The position numbers and the translations under genes were made by a program. 64,000 nucleotides of DNA. It comes from Chryseobacterium vaccae. Lineage in GTDB: Bacteria; Bacteroidota; Bacteroidia; Flavobacteriales; Weeksellaceae. The stretch is from NCBI RefSeq assembly GCF_009602705.1, contig NZ_VSWH01000001.1:3844001-3908000 (forward strand), written 5' to 3'. The notes beneath the pieces are model-generated. The model saw nothing but the letters and a program-made list of their open reading frames with translations. It was not told the origin of the DNA and searched no databases. The first letter of the stretch is position 1; each line of letters begins with the position of its first letter. Positions 18,113 through 27,317 of this stretch are shown here, piece after piece.

Positions 18113-18934
18113 ATGTCTGTTAGAAAATTAAAACCTATCACCCCGGGACAGAGATTCAGAGTTGTAAACAATTTTGAGGAAATTACTACCAATAAGCCAG
18201 AGAAATCTCTTACAGTTGGTATTAAAAAGTCAGGTGGACGTAACCAAACAGGTAAAATGACCATGCGTTACACCGGAGGTGGACACAAAAAGAAATACAG
18301 AATTATTGACTTCAAGAGAAATAAATTTGATGTTGAAGGAACGGTAAAAACTGTAGAATACGATCCAAACAGAACTGCTTTCATCGCTCTAGTTGAATAC
18401 GCAGACGGAGAGAAGAGATATATCATCGCTCCAAACGGTATCAAAGTTGACCAGAAAGTTATTGCTGGTGAAAACGTTGAACCAAACGTAGGTAACGCAA
18501 TGAAATTGAAAAACATTCCATTGGGTACTGTAATTTCTTGTATCGAAATGAAGCCTGGACAAGGTGCTATTTTAGCAAGAAGTGCTGGTTCTTCAGCTCA
18601 ATTAACTTCAAGAGACGGTAAATATGCAATCATTAAATTGCCTTCAGGAGAATCAAGAATGATCCTTACTGAGTGTATCGCAATGATTGGTTCAGTTTCC
18701 AACTCAGACCACCAGTTAACTGTATCTGGTAAAGCAGGTAGAAGCAGATGGTTAGGTAGAAGACCAAGAACAAGAGCGGTTGTAATGAACCCAGTAGATC
18801 ACCCGATGGGTGGTGGTGAAGGACGTTCTTCAGGAGGTCACCCAAGATCTAGAAACGGTAAGCCAGCTAAAGGTTACAAAACTAGAAAGAAAAACAAAGT
18901 GTCTAACCGTTACATCGTATCTAAAAGAAAATAA
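18113..18934 (+). CDS. rplB: 50S ribosomal protein L2
   Basis: 273 residues, full length. The C-terminal active-centre segment [16 protein letters not shown] carries the conserved His needed for peptidyl transfer, and the basic tail [16 protein letters not shown] follows. The N-terminal half holds the OB-type fold that binds 23S rRNA. It lies 22 bases after rplW. Confidence 0.98.
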   Translation: MSVRKLKPITPGQRFRVVNNFEEITTNKPEKSLTVGIKKSGGRNQTGKMTMRYTGGGHKKKYRIIDFKRNKFDVEGTVKTVEYDPNRTAFIALVEYADGEKRYIIAPNGIKVDQKVIAGENVEPNVGNAMKLKNIPLGTVISCIEMKPGQGAILARSAGSSAQLTSRDGKYAIIKLPSGESRMILTECIAMIGSVSNSDHQLTVSGKAGRSRWLGRRPRTRAVVMNPVDHPMGGGEGRSSGGHPRSRNGKPAKGYKTRKKNKVSNRYIVSKRK

Positions 18935-18936
18935 TT

Positions 18937-19215
18937 ATGGCAAGATCACTTAAAAAAGGACCATTCATTCATCATACTTTAGATAAGAAGGTTCAGGCAA
19001 ATATAGAGTCTGGTAAGAAGACAGTTATCAAAACTTGGTCTAGAGCATCGATGATCTCTCCGGACTTCGTAGGACAAACTATTGCTGTACACAACGGGAA
19101 ATCTTTTATCCCTGTATATGTTACAGAAAATATGGTTGGTCACAAGTTAGGCGAATTTTCTCCAACAAGATCTTTCAGAGGTCATGGTGGTAACAAAAAC
19201 AAAGGAAGCAGATAA
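18937..19215 (+). CDS. rpsS: 30S ribosomal protein S19
   Basis: 92 residues. It starts [15 protein letters not shown] and has the S19 signature [16 protein letters not shown] and [15 protein letters not shown]. It binds 16S rRNA in the head beside S13. Only 2 bases separate it from rplB. Confidence 0.98.
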   Translation: MARSLKKGPFIHHTLDKKVQANIESGKKTVIKTWSRASMISPDFVGQTIAVHNGKSFIPVYVTENMVGHKLGEFSPTRSFRGHGGNKNKGSR

Positions 19216-19217
19216 TC

Positions 19218-19616
19218 ATGGGATCAAGAAAACAAGATAGTTCAATCGCAAGAAAAGAAGCTAACAAAGACGTTGTAAAAGCTTCACTAAATAATTGCCC
19301 GTCTTCTCCAAGAAAAATGAGATTAGTTGCTGATATCATTAGAGGAGAGCAGGTAGACAAAGCACTTTATATCCTAAAATATTCTAAGAAGGATGCTTCT
19401 AACAAGTTAGAAAAATTACTTCTTTCTGCTATGGCAAACTGGCAGGTGAAAAACGAAGGTGCGGATATTGAAGAAGCAAACCTTATCGTTAAAGAAATCT
19501 TCGTGGATAGTGCAAGACAATTGAAGAGACTAAGACCAGCTCCACAAGGTAGAGGGTATAGAATCAGAAAAAGATCTAACCACGTTACATTAATCTTAGG
19601 TAATAAAGAAAATTAA
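19218..19616 (+). CDS. rplV: 50S ribosomal protein L22
   Basis: 132 residues, slightly longer than E. coli L22 because of an N-terminal extension ([16 protein letters not shown]). The conserved tunnel hairpin [19 protein letters not shown] and the helix [14 protein letters not shown] are present. It starts 2 bases after rpsS. Confidence 0.97.
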   Translation: MGSRKQDSSIARKEANKDVVKASLNNCPSSPRKMRLVADIIRGEQVDKALYILKYSKKDASNKLEKLLLSAMANWQVKNEGADIEEANLIVKEIFVDSARQLKRLRPAPQGRGYRIRKRSNHVTLILGNKEN

Positions 19617-19623
19617 TCAAGGT

Positions 19624-20373
19624 ATGGGACAGAAGACAAATCCAATTGGTAATAGATTAGGTATCATCAGAGGATGGGATTCTAACTGGTTTGGTGGAAA
19701 CGATTATGGAGACAGAATCGCGGAAGACTACAAAATCAGAAGATACCTTGAGGCTAGATTATCTAAAGGTGGTATTTCAAAAATCTATATTGAAAGAACA
19801 CTAAAATTAGTAACAGTTACAATTACTACTGCTAGACCGGGACTTATCATCGGTAAAGGAGGTCAGGAAGTTGATAAATTGAAAGAAGAATTGAAGAAAC
19901 TTACAGGTAAGGATATTCAAATCAACATCTTCGAAATCAAAAGACCTGAACTAGATGCAGTATTAGTTGCTGATAGTATTTCTAAGCAGATTGAAAACAG
20001 AATCTCTTACAGAAGAGCTGTTAAAATGGCTATGGCAAGTACTATGAGAATGGGTGCTGAAGGTATCAAAGTTCAGATCTCTGGTAGATTGAACGGTGCT
20101 GAAATGGCAAGAAGCGAATCTTTCAAAGAAGGAAGAATTCCATTGTCTACTTTCAGAGCTGATATTGATTATCACTGGGCTGAAGCTCACACTACTTACG
20201 GTAGACTAGGAGTAAAAGTTTGGATCATGAAAGGAGAAGTTTATGGTAAAAGAGAACTTTCTCCACTAGTGGGACAACAGAAAAAAGGAGGTCCTGCAGG
20301 AGGAGGAAACAGAGGTGGAGACAGAGATAACAGAAGACCTAGAAAAAACAACAACAATAACAATAATAATTAA
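19624..20373 (+). CDS. rpsC: 30S ribosomal protein S3
   Basis: 249 residues. The KH domain loop [16 protein letters not shown] is intact, followed by the S3 C-terminal domain ([20 protein letters not shown]). The protein ends in a Gly/Arg/Asp tail and then eight consecutive Asn, encoded by an AAY codon run. That tail is longer than in E. coli and probably disordered. S3 forms part of the mRNA entry helicase site. An unusual 98-base spacer follows before rplP. Confidence 0.98.
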   Translation: MGQKTNPIGNRLGIIRGWDSNWFGGNDYGDRIAEDYKIRRYLEARLSKGGISKIYIERTLKLVTVTITTARPGLIIGKGGQEVDKLKEELKKLTGKDIQINIFEIKRPELDAVLVADSISKQIENRISYRRAVKMAMASTMRMGAEGIKVQISGRLNGAEMARSESFKEGRIPLSTFRADIDYHWAEAHTTYGRLGVKVWIMKGEVYGKRELSPLVGQQKKGGPAGGGNRGGDRDNRRPRKNNNNNNNN

Positions 20374-20471
20374 AATTTTAGATTAGAAATTTTGAATTTT
20401 AAATTACCGTTACTTTTTTAAAATTAAAAAAAATCTAAAATCTAAAATCTAAAATCTAAAATTTAGAAATT
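20374..20471. repeat. Heptamer-repeat insertion between rpsC and rplP
   Basis: A 98-base, extremely AT-rich spacer. The right half carries four copies of a 7-base unit (ATCTAAA) from about 20431 to 20460, then a variant. The left half has the inverse, ATTTTAGATT (20375-20384), so the whole can fold as an imperfect stem-loop. Other spacers in this cluster are mostly 2-25 bases. No ORF. Confidence 0.7.
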
Positions 20472-20897
20472 ATGTTACAACCAAAAAGAACCAAATTCCG
20501 TAGAGTTCACAAGATGAAGATGAAGGGGAATGCCCAGAGAGGTAGTCAACTTGCTTACGGAACTTTTGGAATCAAAGCTATTGAAGGAGCTTGGATCACT
20601 GCAAGACAGATTGAAGCTGCGCGTATCGCTGCGACAAGATATATGAAGAGAGAAGGTCAGTTATGGATCAAAATTTTCCCGGATAAGCCTATTACTAAGA
20701 AACCAGCGGAAGTACGTATGGGTAAAGGTAAAGGTGCCGTTGAATATTGGGTAGCTGTAGTAAAACCAGGTAAAATTATGTTCGAAGTAGGAGGTGTTCC
20801 TTACGAAGTTGCGAAAGAAGCTCTTAGACTTGCTGCACAGAAATTACCGGTAGTTACTAAATTCGTAGTTGCTAACGATTTTGTTAAACCTCTATAA
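20472..20897 (+). CDS. rplP: 50S ribosomal protein L16
   Basis: 141 residues. It opens [14 protein letters not shown] and continues [18 protein letters not shown]; later [22 protein letters not shown] contains the loop that contacts A-site tRNA. Normal length. The gene follows the heptamer-repeat spacer, so its translation is not closely coupled to rpsC. Confidence 0.98.
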   Translation: MLQPKRTKFRRVHKMKMKGNAQRGSQLAYGTFGIKAIEGAWITARQIEAARIAATRYMKREGQLWIKIFPDKPITKKPAEVRMGKGKGAVEYWVAVVKPGKIMFEVGGVPYEVAKEALRLAAQKLPVVTKFVVANDFVKPL

Positions 20898-20909
20898 TCT
20901 TTGAATACA

Positions 20910-21095
20910 ATGAAACAAGCTGATATTAAAAATTTAAGCGCAGGGGATATTCAAGCGAAACTTGCTGAACTGAAAGCACAATATTCAAAACTGAAATTGG
21001 CTCACAAGATCAGCCCAATTGAAAATCCTATTCAAATCAAAGATTTGAGAAGAACAATCGCAAGACTAAACACTGAGTTAACTAACAAACAATAA
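20910..21095 (+). CDS. rpmC: 50S ribosomal protein L29
   Basis: 61 residues, a two-helix protein: MKQADIKNLSAGDIQAKLAEL then YSKLKLAHKISPIENP and LRRTIARLNTEL. I start it at the ATG at 20910; a TTG nine bases upstream is less likely. It sits near the tunnel exit beside L23. Confidence 0.95.
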   Translation: MKQADIKNLSAGDIQAKLAELKAQYSKLKLAHKISPIENPIQIKDLRRTIARLNTELTNKQ

Positions 21096-21107
21096 TTTCA
21101 TTTTACA

Positions 21108-21362
21108 ATGGATAGAAATTTAAGAAAAGAAAGAATCGGAGTGGTTTCCAGCAATAAAATGGAAAAAACCATTGTTGTTAGTGAAACTACAAGAGTAAAG
21201 CACCCGATGTACGGTAAATTCGTTTTGAAAACGAAAAAATATACTGCACACGACGAGAACAACGAATGCACAGAAGGTGATACAGTTCTTATCCAGGAAA
21301 CTAGACCTTTGAGCAAGAACAAAAGATGGAGATTAGTAAGAATCATTGAAAAAGCTAAGTAA
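21108..21362 (+). CDS. rpsQ: 30S ribosomal protein S17
   Basis: 84 residues, typical. It contains [35 protein letters not shown] and the OB-fold signature [18 protein letters not shown]. It is a primary 16S rRNA binder, 12 bases after rpmC. Confidence 0.98.
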   Translation: MDRNLRKERIGVVSSNKMEKTIVVSETTRVKHPMYGKFVLKTKKYTAHDENNECTEGDTVLIQETRPLSKNKRWRLVRIIEKAK

Positions 21363-21364
21363 TA

Positions 21365-21733
21365 ATGTTACAAACAGAATCAAGATTAAAAGTTGCTGAT
21401 AATACAGGTGCAAAAGAAGTACTAGTTATCAGAGTTCTGGGAGGAACCAGAAGAAGATATGCTTCAGTTGGTGATAAAATCGTTGTTACTATCAAGGATT
21501 CTACACCATCAGGAAACGCTAAAAAAGGTCAGGTATCTAAAGCTGTAGTAGTAAGAACTAAAAAAGCGGTTAGAAGAAAAGATGGTTCATACATCAAATT
21601 CGAAGACAATGCTTGTGTATTGCTAAACGCAGCAGGAGAAATGAGAGGAACACGTGTTTTCGGACCGGTTGCTCGTGAGTTGAGAGACAAAGAATATATG
21701 AAAATCATTTCATTAGCTCCTGAAGTACTTTAA
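21365..21733 (+). CDS. rplN: 50S ribosomal protein L14
   Basis: 122 residues. It starts [19 protein letters not shown] and contains the L14 signature [13 protein letters not shown] followed by [19 protein letters not shown]. It bridges to the small subunit and faces S17. It starts 2 bases after rpsQ. Confidence 0.98.
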   Translation: MLQTESRLKVADNTGAKEVLVIRVLGGTRRRYASVGDKIVVTIKDSTPSGNAKKGQVSKAVVVRTKKAVRRKDGSYIKFEDNACVLLNAAGEMRGTRVFGPVARELRDKEYMKIISLAPEVL

Positions 21734-21754
21734 TTTTTAAAATTTTTAAACAAA

Positions 21755-22081
21755 ATGTCAAAGTTAAAAATAAAAAGAGGAGATAACGTAATCATTACTA
21801 CTGGTAAGAAAGATATCAAAGGTAAGACTGGTGAAGTTATTGAAGTGATCAAAAAAGAAGGAAGAGATCCAAGAGTAATCGTTGCAGGTCTTAACATCGT
21901 TAAAAAACACGTTAAGCCTTCAGCTTCTAACCCTCAAGGTGGAATTACTGAAAAAGAAGCTTCTATTCATATCTCAAACGTAGCTTTAGTTGGTAAAGAC
22001 GGAAAAGCTATCAAAATCGGTTACAAAATCGAAGGAGATAAGAAAGTAAGAATCAACAAAAAAACGGGTGAAACTTTATAA
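21755..22081 (+). CDS. rplX: 50S ribosomal protein L24
   Basis: 108 residues. The N-terminal KOW motif (KIKRGDNVIITTGKKDIKG) is followed by IVKKHVKPSASNPQGGI and EASIHISNVALV, all standard for bacterial L24, an early assembly initiator. Spacers are 21 bases before and 13 after. Confidence 0.98.
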   Translation: MSKLKIKRGDNVIITTGKKDIKGKTGEVIEVIKKEGRDPRVIVAGLNIVKKHVKPSASNPQGGITEKEASIHISNVALVGKDGKAIKIGYKIEGDKKVRINKKTGETL

Positions 22082-22094
22082 TTTAAATTAACAC

Positions 22095-22646
22095 ATGGAA
22101 TTTATAGCAAGACCCAAAAAAATATATCAAGAGAAAATTGTTCCTGCAATGATGGAAGAATTTGGGTACAAGTCAATCATGCAAGTACCTAAATTAGAGA
22201 AAATCGTTATTTCACAAGGTTTAGGTGATGCTACTGCAGATAAAAAAATCATTGATTATGCTGTAGAAGAATTAACGATGATTACTGGCCAGAAAGCAGT
22301 AGGAACTATCTCTAAGAAAGACGAAGCTGCTTTCAAGTTGAGAAAAGGTATGCCTGTAGGAGCTAAAGTAACATTAAGAGCTCAGAGAATGTATGAGTTC
22401 TTAGACAGACTTACTTCTTCTGCTTTGCCACGTATCAGAGATTTCTCTGGTATTAAAGCAGATGGTTTCGATGGTAGAGGTAATTACAACTTAGGTATTA
22501 CTGAGCAAATTATCTTCCCAGAAATCGCAATCGACAAAGTGAAAAAAATCCAGGGGATGGACATCACTTTCGTTACTACTGCGAAAACTGATAAAGAAGC
22601 TAAAGCATTATTAACTCACTTCGGTTTACCATTTAAAAAGAACTAA
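22095..22646 (+). CDS. rplE: 50S ribosomal protein L5
   Basis: 183 residues. It shows the L5 hallmarks [34 protein letters not shown] and [18 protein letters not shown], and ends [13 protein letters not shown]. It binds 5S rRNA and the P-site tRNA T-loop. Normal length. Confidence 0.98.
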   Translation: MEFIARPKKIYQEKIVPAMMEEFGYKSIMQVPKLEKIVISQGLGDATADKKIIDYAVEELTMITGQKAVGTISKKDEAAFKLRKGMPVGAKVTLRAQRMYEFLDRLTSSALPRIRDFSGIKADGFDGRGNYNLGITEQIIFPEIAIDKVKKIQGMDITFVTTAKTDKEAKALLTHFGLPFKKN

Positions 22647-22649
22647 GAA

Positions 22650-22919
22650 ATGGCTAAAGAATCAATGAAAGCGCGTGAGCGCAAAAGAGAAGCACTAGTT
22701 GCTAAATACGCTGCTAAAAGACAAGCTCTTAAAGAAGCTGGTGATTATGAAGGACTTCAGAAATTACCTAAAAATGCTTCTCCTGTAAGATTACACAACA
22801 GATGTAAACTAACAGGTAGACCAAGAGGATACATGAGAACGTTCGGAATTTCCAGAGTAACTTTCAGAGAAATGGCAAACAACGGTCTTATCCCAGGAGT
22901 AAGAAAAGCCAGTTGGTAA
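22650..22919 (+). CDS. rpsN: 30S ribosomal protein S14, zinc-free long type
   Basis: 89 residues, the longer form: [20 protein letters not shown] then [20 protein letters not shown] and [17 protein letters not shown]. The CxxC pairs of the short zinc-ribbon S14 are absent; only one Cys remains. This is the C-minus form, as in E. coli. A 146-base spacer with a hairpin and a boxA-like sequence follows. Confidence 0.97.
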   Translation: MAKESMKARERKREALVAKYAAKRQALKEAGDYEGLQKLPKNASPVRLHNRCKLTGRPRGYMRTFGISRVTFREMANNGLIPGVRKASW

Positions 22920-22970
22920 TAATTACTAATTAAAATCGGGACAATTAAGTTGTCAAGATACTAAAGATAA

Positions 22971-23008
22971 AAAATATCAGACCGAAGATTTCTGAAGTCT
23001 GATATTTT
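22971..23008 (+). terminator. Intra-operon hairpin between rpsN and rpsH
   Basis: A perfect 12-base stem (AAAATATCAGAC at 22971-22982 with GTCTGATATTTT at 22997-23008) and a 14-base loop. The TTTT belongs to the stem and the following bases are only moderately T-rich, so it may be a weak terminator or an RNA processing site. Confidence 0.5.
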
Positions 23009-23034
23009 ACTCTTCAAGTCTTTTCAAAACTGAT

Positions 23035-23048
23035 TGTTCTTTAACCAA
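23035..23048 (+). promoter_or_regulatory. BoxA-like antitermination sequence before rpsH
   Basis: TGTTCTTTAACC closely matches the E. coli boxA core TGCTCTTTAACA, differing at two positions. It follows a terminator-like hairpin by about 26 bases and precedes the rpsH start by about 20. BoxA binds NusB and NusE (S10). The assignment is by sequence likeness only. Confidence 0.35.
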
Positions 23049-23065
23049 TAATTTATAAAAGAAAA

Positions 23066-23464
23066 ATGGTAACAGATCCAATTTCAGATTTCCTAACAAG
23101 AGTAAGGAACGCACAAAGCGCAGGCCACAAAGTGGTGGAAATTCCTGCATCGAAAATCAAAAAGGAGATTACTAAGATCTTATTTGATCAAGGGTATATC
23201 TTAAACTTTAAGTTTGAAGATAACGCTGTTCAAGGTTCGATCAAAATCGCTTTAAAGTACGATAAACAAACCAACAAACCTGCTATTAAGTCTATTCAGA
23301 GAGCTTCAAGACCAGGTTTAAGACAGTACAAAGGTTCTGATGAACTTCCAAGAGTACTAAACGGTTTGGGTATAGCTATCATCTCTACTTCTAAAGGAGT
23401 AATGACTGATAAGAAAGCTAGAGAAGAAAAAGTAGGCGGTGAAGTAATCTGCTATGTTTATTAA
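23066..23464 (+). CDS. rpsH: 30S ribosomal protein S8
   Basis: 132 residues. It starts MVTDPISDFLTRVRNAQSAG and ends with the S8 signature GIAIISTSKGVMTDKKAR and GGEVICYVY. In E. coli S8 represses the spc operon by binding a stem-loop near rplE; the hairpin upstream here does not obviously resemble that site. The gene opens a new block after the longest spacer in the cluster. Confidence 0.98.
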   Translation: MVTDPISDFLTRVRNAQSAGHKVVEIPASKIKKEITKILFDQGYILNFKFEDNAVQGSIKIALKYDKQTNKPAIKSIQRASRPGLRQYKGSDELPRVLNGLGIAIISTSKGVMTDKKAREEKVGGEVICYVY

Positions 23465-23481
23465 TTTTTAATCAGAGGAAA

Positions 23482-24027
23482 ATGTCAAGAATTGGTAAAG
23501 CAATTATAACAATTCCAGCTGGAGTTACAGTAACTGAAAATAACGGTACTGTAACAGTAAAAGGACCTAAAGGAGAACTTTCTCAGGAACTTACGGCAGG
23601 AATTACTTTAGAACAGAAAGATGGTGAACTTAATGTAAACAGACCATCTGATTCTAAACAACACAAAGCGCTTCACGGTTTATACAGAGCGTTGATCAAC
23701 AACATGATTGTTGGTGTTGCACAAGGTTTCGAAAAGAAACTAGAACTAGTAGGGGTAGGATACAGAGCATCTCACACAGGTCAAAAACTTGAGTTAGCTT
23801 TAGGATTCTCTCACGGTATCGTATTAGAACTTCCTAGCGAAGTAAAATTAGATACATTGACTGAAAAAGGTAAAAACCCAATTATTACTTTAGCGTCTCA
23901 TGACAAGCAACTTCTAGGAATGGTTACTGCAAAGATCCGTTCTTTCAGAAAGCCTGAGCCATACAAAGGAAAAGGTGTAAGATTCGTAGGGGAAATTGTT
24001 AGACGTAAAGCTGGTAAATCTGCTTAA
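23482..24027 (+). CDS. rplF: 50S ribosomal protein L6
   Basis: 181 residues, with the two L6 repeats. It opens MSRIGKAIITIPAGVTV and ends with the signature PEPYKGKGVRFVGEIVRRKAG. It lies near the factor-binding site. 17 bases after rpsH. Confidence 0.98.
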   Translation: MSRIGKAIITIPAGVTVTENNGTVTVKGPKGELSQELTAGITLEQKDGELNVNRPSDSKQHKALHGLYRALINNMIVGVAQGFEKKLELVGVGYRASHTGQKLELALGFSHGIVLELPSEVKLDTLTEKGKNPIITLASHDKQLLGMVTAKIRSFRKPEPYKGKGVRFVGEIVRRKAGKSA

Positions 24028-24042
24028 TAAATTATAAGTATT

Positions 24043-24396
24043 ATGGCATTAAGTAAATTAGAAAAAAGAATAAGAATCAAAAGAAGAGTAAGAGGGAAAA
24101 TCTCTGGTTCTTCTGAATTGCCAAGATTATCTGTATACAAAAGTAATAAGGAAATTTACGCTCAGTTAATCGATGATAAAAATGGTACAACTCTAGCATC
24201 AGCTTCTTCAAGAGAAAAAGGTGTAGACGCTAAAGGAACCAAGACTGAAGTTTCTGCTGCTGTAGGTAAAGCTATCGCTGCTAAAGCAATCGCTGCAGGA
24301 ATTGAAAGTATTGTATTTGACAGAAACGGTTTCGTATACCACGGTAGAGTAAAAGCTCTAGCTGATGGTGCGAGAGAAGGAGGACTTAAATTCTAA
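24043..24396 (+). CDS. rplR: 50S ribosomal protein L18
   Basis: 117 residues. [21 protein letters not shown] leads into [15 protein letters not shown], and the C-terminal [23 protein letters not shown] is diagnostic (positions about 95-115). It binds 5S rRNA with L5. 15 bases after rplF. Confidence 0.98.
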   Translation: MALSKLEKRIRIKRRVRGKISGSSELPRLSVYKSNKEIYAQLIDDKNGTTLASASSREKGVDAKGTKTEVSAAVGKAIAAKAIAAGIESIVFDRNGFVYHGRVKALADGAREGGLKF

Positions 24397-24416
24397 TCAT
24401 AAAAATTTCGGAAAAT

Positions 24417-24938
24417 ATGTTAGGACTAGATAATATAGAAAGAGTAAAACCGGGAGGATTAGAATTAAAAGATCGTCTCGTAGCTGTTAACAGAGTAACA
24501 AAAGTAACCAAAGGAGGTAGAGCTTTCGGATTTTCTGCTATCGTTGTAGTAGGTAATGAAGACGGAGTAATCGGTCACGGTTTAGGAAAATCTAAAGAAG
24601 TAGCTTCTGCAATTGCTAAAGCTGTTGAAGATGCTAAGAAAAACCTTGTGAAAGTTCCTGTAATGAACCACACTATTCCTCACCAAACTACAGCAAGATA
24701 CGGTGGTGCAGATATCTTCTTAAGACCTGCTTCTCACGGTACAGGACTTATCGCCGGTGGTGCGGTAAGAGCGGTATTGGAATCTGCTGGTATTCACGAT
24801 ATCCTTTCAAAATCTAAAGGATCTTCTAACCCTCACAACGTGGTGAAAGCTACTTTCAAAGCGTTATTGGATATCAGAAGACCTGAAGAGATTGCTAGAA
24901 TGAGAGGAGTTTCTCTAAGTAAAGTGTTTAACGGTTAA
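24417..24938 (+). CDS. rpsE: 30S ribosomal protein S5
   Basis: 173 residues. It has the S5 double-stranded RNA domain ([19 protein letters not shown], then [21 protein letters not shown]) and the C-terminal domain with [20 protein letters not shown]5 helps mRNA unwinding and decoding fidelity. Confidence 0.98.
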   Translation: MLGLDNIERVKPGGLELKDRLVAVNRVTKVTKGGRAFGFSAIVVVGNEDGVIGHGLGKSKEVASAIAKAVEDAKKNLVKVPVMNHTIPHQTTARYGGADIFLRPASHGTGLIAGGAVRAVLESAGIHDILSKSKGSSNPHNVVKATFKALLDIRRPEEIARMRGVSLSKVFNG

Positions 24939-24949
24939 TAATTAAAACA

Positions 24950-25126
24950 ATGGCAACAATCAAAGTAAAGCAAGTAAGAAGCGCTATTGGAAGAACAAAA
25001 ACCCAAAAGAGAACGCTTGAAGCATTAGGATTAAAGAAACTTCACCAAGTTGTAGAACACGAAGCTACTCCTTCTATCTTAGGAATGATAGCTGCAGTTA
25101 GTCATTTACTTGAAGTTCAAAAATAA
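24950..25126 (+). CDS. rpmD: 50S ribosomal protein L30
   Basis: 58 residues, a small gene between rpsE and rplO. It reads MATIKVKQVRSAIGRTKTQK, then RTLEALGLKKLHQVVEHEAT and ILGMIAAVSHLLEV, the standard L30 pattern. The gap after rpsE is 11 bases, and rplO follows 19 bases later. Confidence 0.96.
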   Translation: MATIKVKQVRSAIGRTKTQKRTLEALGLKKLHQVVEHEATPSILGMIAAVSHLLEVQK

Positions 25127-25145
25127 TTTTTAAAATAATTTTAAA

Positions 25146-25595
25146 ATGAATTTAAACAACATAAAACCAGCTGCAGGATCTACTTTCAATTCAAAAAGAA
25201 TTGGTAGAGGTCAGGGTACTGGAAAAGGAGGTACATCTACAAAAGGACATAAAGGACAGAAAGCAAGAGCTGGTTATTCTCAGAAAATCGGTTTCGAAGG
25301 TGGACAGATGCCTTTACAAAGAAGATTACCTAAATTCGGTTTCAAAAACATTAACAGAAAAGAGTTTAGAGGAATTAACCTTGATACTATCCAAACATTA
25401 ATCGAGAACAAATCCATCACTGGAGATATCACGAAAGAAGTTTTAGTAGAAAACGGTTTAGTTTCTAAAAACGAATTAGTGAAAATTATGGGTAGAGGAG
25501 AATTGAAATCTGCGGTTTCAATCTCTGCTGACAAGTTCACTAAATCTGCTGAAGAGCTTATTGCTAAGGCAGGTGGAAAAGCAATTACCTTATAA
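25146..25595 (+). CDS. rplO: 50S ribosomal protein L15
   Basis: 149 residues. The Gly-rich N-terminus (RIGRGQGTGKGGTSTKGHKG) is followed by GFEGGQMPLQRRLPKFGFKN and the C-terminal globular domain ending AEELIAKAGGKAITL. It is a late assembly protein and is followed after 9 bases by secY, as in most bacteria. Confidence 0.98.
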   Translation: MNLNNIKPAAGSTFNSKRIGRGQGTGKGGTSTKGHKGQKARAGYSQKIGFEGGQMPLQRRLPKFGFKNINRKEFRGINLDTIQTLIENKSITGDITKEVLVENGLVSKNELVKIMGRGELKSAVSISADKFTKSAEELIAKAGGKAITL

Positions 25596-25604
25596 TACTT
25601 ACTA

Positions 25605-26984
25605 ATGAAAGAATTTATACAAACACTTAAAAATATTTGGAGCCTAAAGGAACTAAGAGAAAAAATTCTCTTTACGTTAGGTATTATCCTTGTGTATAGA
25701 TTCGCATCTTATATCTCACTTCCCGCAATTAACCTTGCAGAAGTGGGAGATCTCTTAGAGCATTATAAAAATCAAGGCGGTAACAAGCAAGGAGCAGGTC
25801 TCCTTGGCTTGCTTTCGTCGTTTACGGGGGGAGCTTTCAGCCACGCTTCCGTAATGGCGTTGGGTATCATGCCTTATATTTCTGCTTCTATTATTGTTCA
25901 GTTGATGGGGATGGCTATTCCTTATCTTCAGAAGCTTCAGAAAGATGGAGAGTCAGGTAGAAATACATTGAATCAGATTACAAGATGGTTAACTATTGGT
26001 GTTTGTTTAGTACAGGCTCCTTCTTATTTAACCTCAATTACTCAATTATTCTTACCGTATGCTCAATTCCAGTCTGCATATTTTGTAGAGCCAAATTCTA
26101 TCATGTTCTGGTTACCAAGTATTGTTATCCTGGTTGCCGGTTCGGTATTCGCAATGTGGTTGGGTGAGAAAATCACCGACAAAGGTATCGGAAACGGTAT
26201 CTCTATCCTTATTATGGTGGGGATCCTTTCAAGATTACCTGAAGCATTCGTACAGGAAATGGCCGTGCAGAACGGAAAAGGAGGAATGGGATCTATCATG
26301 ATCCTTATTGAAGTATTATTCTGGATGTTGGTTGTTCTTTTAGCAGTAATCCTATCGGTAGCTGTTAGAAAAATTCCAATTCAGTATGTAAGCAGAGCTC
26401 AAGCAAGAGGAGGTGTAAACAGAAATCTAATGCAGGGAGCAAGACAATGGATCCCATTGAAAGTAAATGCTGCTGGTGTAATGCCGATTATCTTTGCTCA
26501 GGCATTGATGTTCGTACCAGGATTATTAACAAAATTCGATGAGTCCAATACTTTTCTTGCAGGTTTCAAGAATGTTTTTAGCTGGCAGTACAACGTATTG
26601 TTTGCGCTATTAATTATTATCTTCTCATTTTTCTATACTGCGATTACAATTCCGGTAAACCAGATGGCTGATGATTTGAAGAGAAATGGAGGTTTAGTAC
26701 CGAAAGTAAGACCCGGTAAAGAAACAGCTGATTATTTAGATGATATTTTATCAAAAATTACCTTGCCAGGTGCAATTTTTTTATCTATCTTTGCAGTCCT
26801 TCCGGCAATTGTGCATGGAAGCTTTGTTCAGACAGATGCGTTTGCCCTATTTTTCGGGGGAACGTCACTATTGATTATGGTGGGAGTAATTTTAGATACT
26901 GTTCAACAGATTAATACATATCTGCTGAACCATCACTATGATGGCTTAATGCAGTCTAAATTGTCAAGAACGACTGGATATTAA
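25605..26984 (+). CDS. secY: Preprotein translocase subunit SecY
   Basis: 459 residues with ten membrane spans. Family motifs are clear: LLGLLSSFTGGAFSHASV (plug region), MPYISASIIVQLM, ITDKGIGNGISILI, and the cytoplasmic loop QYVSRAQARGG ahead of YYTAITIPVNQMADDLKRN-type sequence (here SFFYTAITIPVNQMADDLKR). It forms the channel of the Sec translocon. It is about 20 residues longer than E. coli SecY, partly from loops. The next gene, infA, starts 3 bases after the stop. Confidence 0.98.
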   Translation: MKEFIQTLKNIWSLKELREKILFTLGIILVYRFASYISLPAINLAEVGDLLEHYKNQGGNKQGAGLLGLLSSFTGGAFSHASVMALGIMPYISASIIVQLMGMAIPYLQKLQKDGESGRNTLNQITRWLTIGVCLVQAPSYLTSITQLFLPYAQFQSAYFVEPNSIMFWLPSIVILVAGSVFAMWLGEKITDKGIGNGISILIMVGILSRLPEAFVQEMAVQNGKGGMGSIMILIEVLFWMLVVLLAVILSVAVRKIPIQYVSRAQARGGVNRNLMQGARQWIPLKVNAAGVMPIIFAQALMFVPGLLTKFDESNTFLAGFKNVFSWQYNVLFALLIIIFSFFYTAITIPVNQMADDLKRNGGLVPKVRPGKETADYLDDILSKITLPGAIFLSIFAVLPAIVHGSFVQTDAFALFFGGTSLLIMVGVILDTVQQINTYLLNHHYDGLMQSKLSRTTGY

Positions 26985-26987
26985 TTT

Positions 26988-27203
26988 ATGGCAAAACAAA
27001 AACATATTGAACAAGACGGCGTTATAACGGAAGCTCTTTCGAACGCCCAGTTCCGTGTAGAGCTGGAAAATGGGCATATCCTTATTGCTCATATCTCTGG
27101 TAAAATGAGAATGCATTATATTAAACTTTTACCTGGAGACAAGGTAAAACTAGAAATGTCTCCCTATGATTTAACGAAAGGGAGAATCACATTTAGATAT
27201 TAA
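26988..27203 (+). CDS. infA: Translation initiation factor IF-1
   Basis: 71 residues, one OB fold. It contains [41 protein letters not shown] and the end [12 protein letters not shown], all diagnostic of bacterial IF-1. It sits in the usual secY-infA-rpmJ order, but the spacer to rpmJ is 114 bases. Confidence 0.98.
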   Translation: MAKQKHIEQDGVITEALSNAQFRVELENGHILIAHISGKMRMHYIKLLPGDKVKLEMSPYDLTKGRITFRY

Positions 27204-27212
27204 AAAACAAAT

Positions 27213-27240
27213 GCCAAATGGAATATTTATTCCATTTGGC
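27213..27240 (+). terminator. Hairpin between infA and rpmJ
   Basis: A perfect 13-base stem, GCCAAATGGAATA (27213-27225) with TATTCCATTTGGC (27228-27240), and a 2-base loop. Only TCTTGTTG follows, so termination would be inefficient. It may reduce expression of the downstream alpha-operon genes or mark processing. Confidence 0.5.
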
Positions 27241-27248
27241 TCTTGTTG

Positions 27249-27317
27249 AAAAATAAATACTATCAGAAATGAAATCGCAAGATTCCATTTAACATTAGTA
27301 AAAATAAATACTATCAA
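27249..27317 (+). repeat. Duplicated rpmJ leader with a 7-codon upstream ORF
   Basis: The 17-base sequence AAAAATAAATACTATCA occurs at about 27249-27265 and again at about 27300-27316, immediately before the rpmJ ATG. The first copy is followed by ATG at 27269 and a tiny ORF (MKSQDSI, stop at 27290-27292). It looks like a duplicated translation-initiation region whose first copy now drives a minimal peptide. Confidence 0.6.

Noticed and set aside
20431..20470. Heptamer repeats as a CRISPR or telomere-like array
   Set aside because: Units are contiguous without spacers and only 7 bases long; simple tandem slippage or a repeat element explains them.
22971..23008. Spc-operon S8 repressor-binding site
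   Set aside because: The hairpin lacks the internal bulges and conserved bases of the S8 site on 16S rRNA as I remember them, so I list it only as a hairpin.
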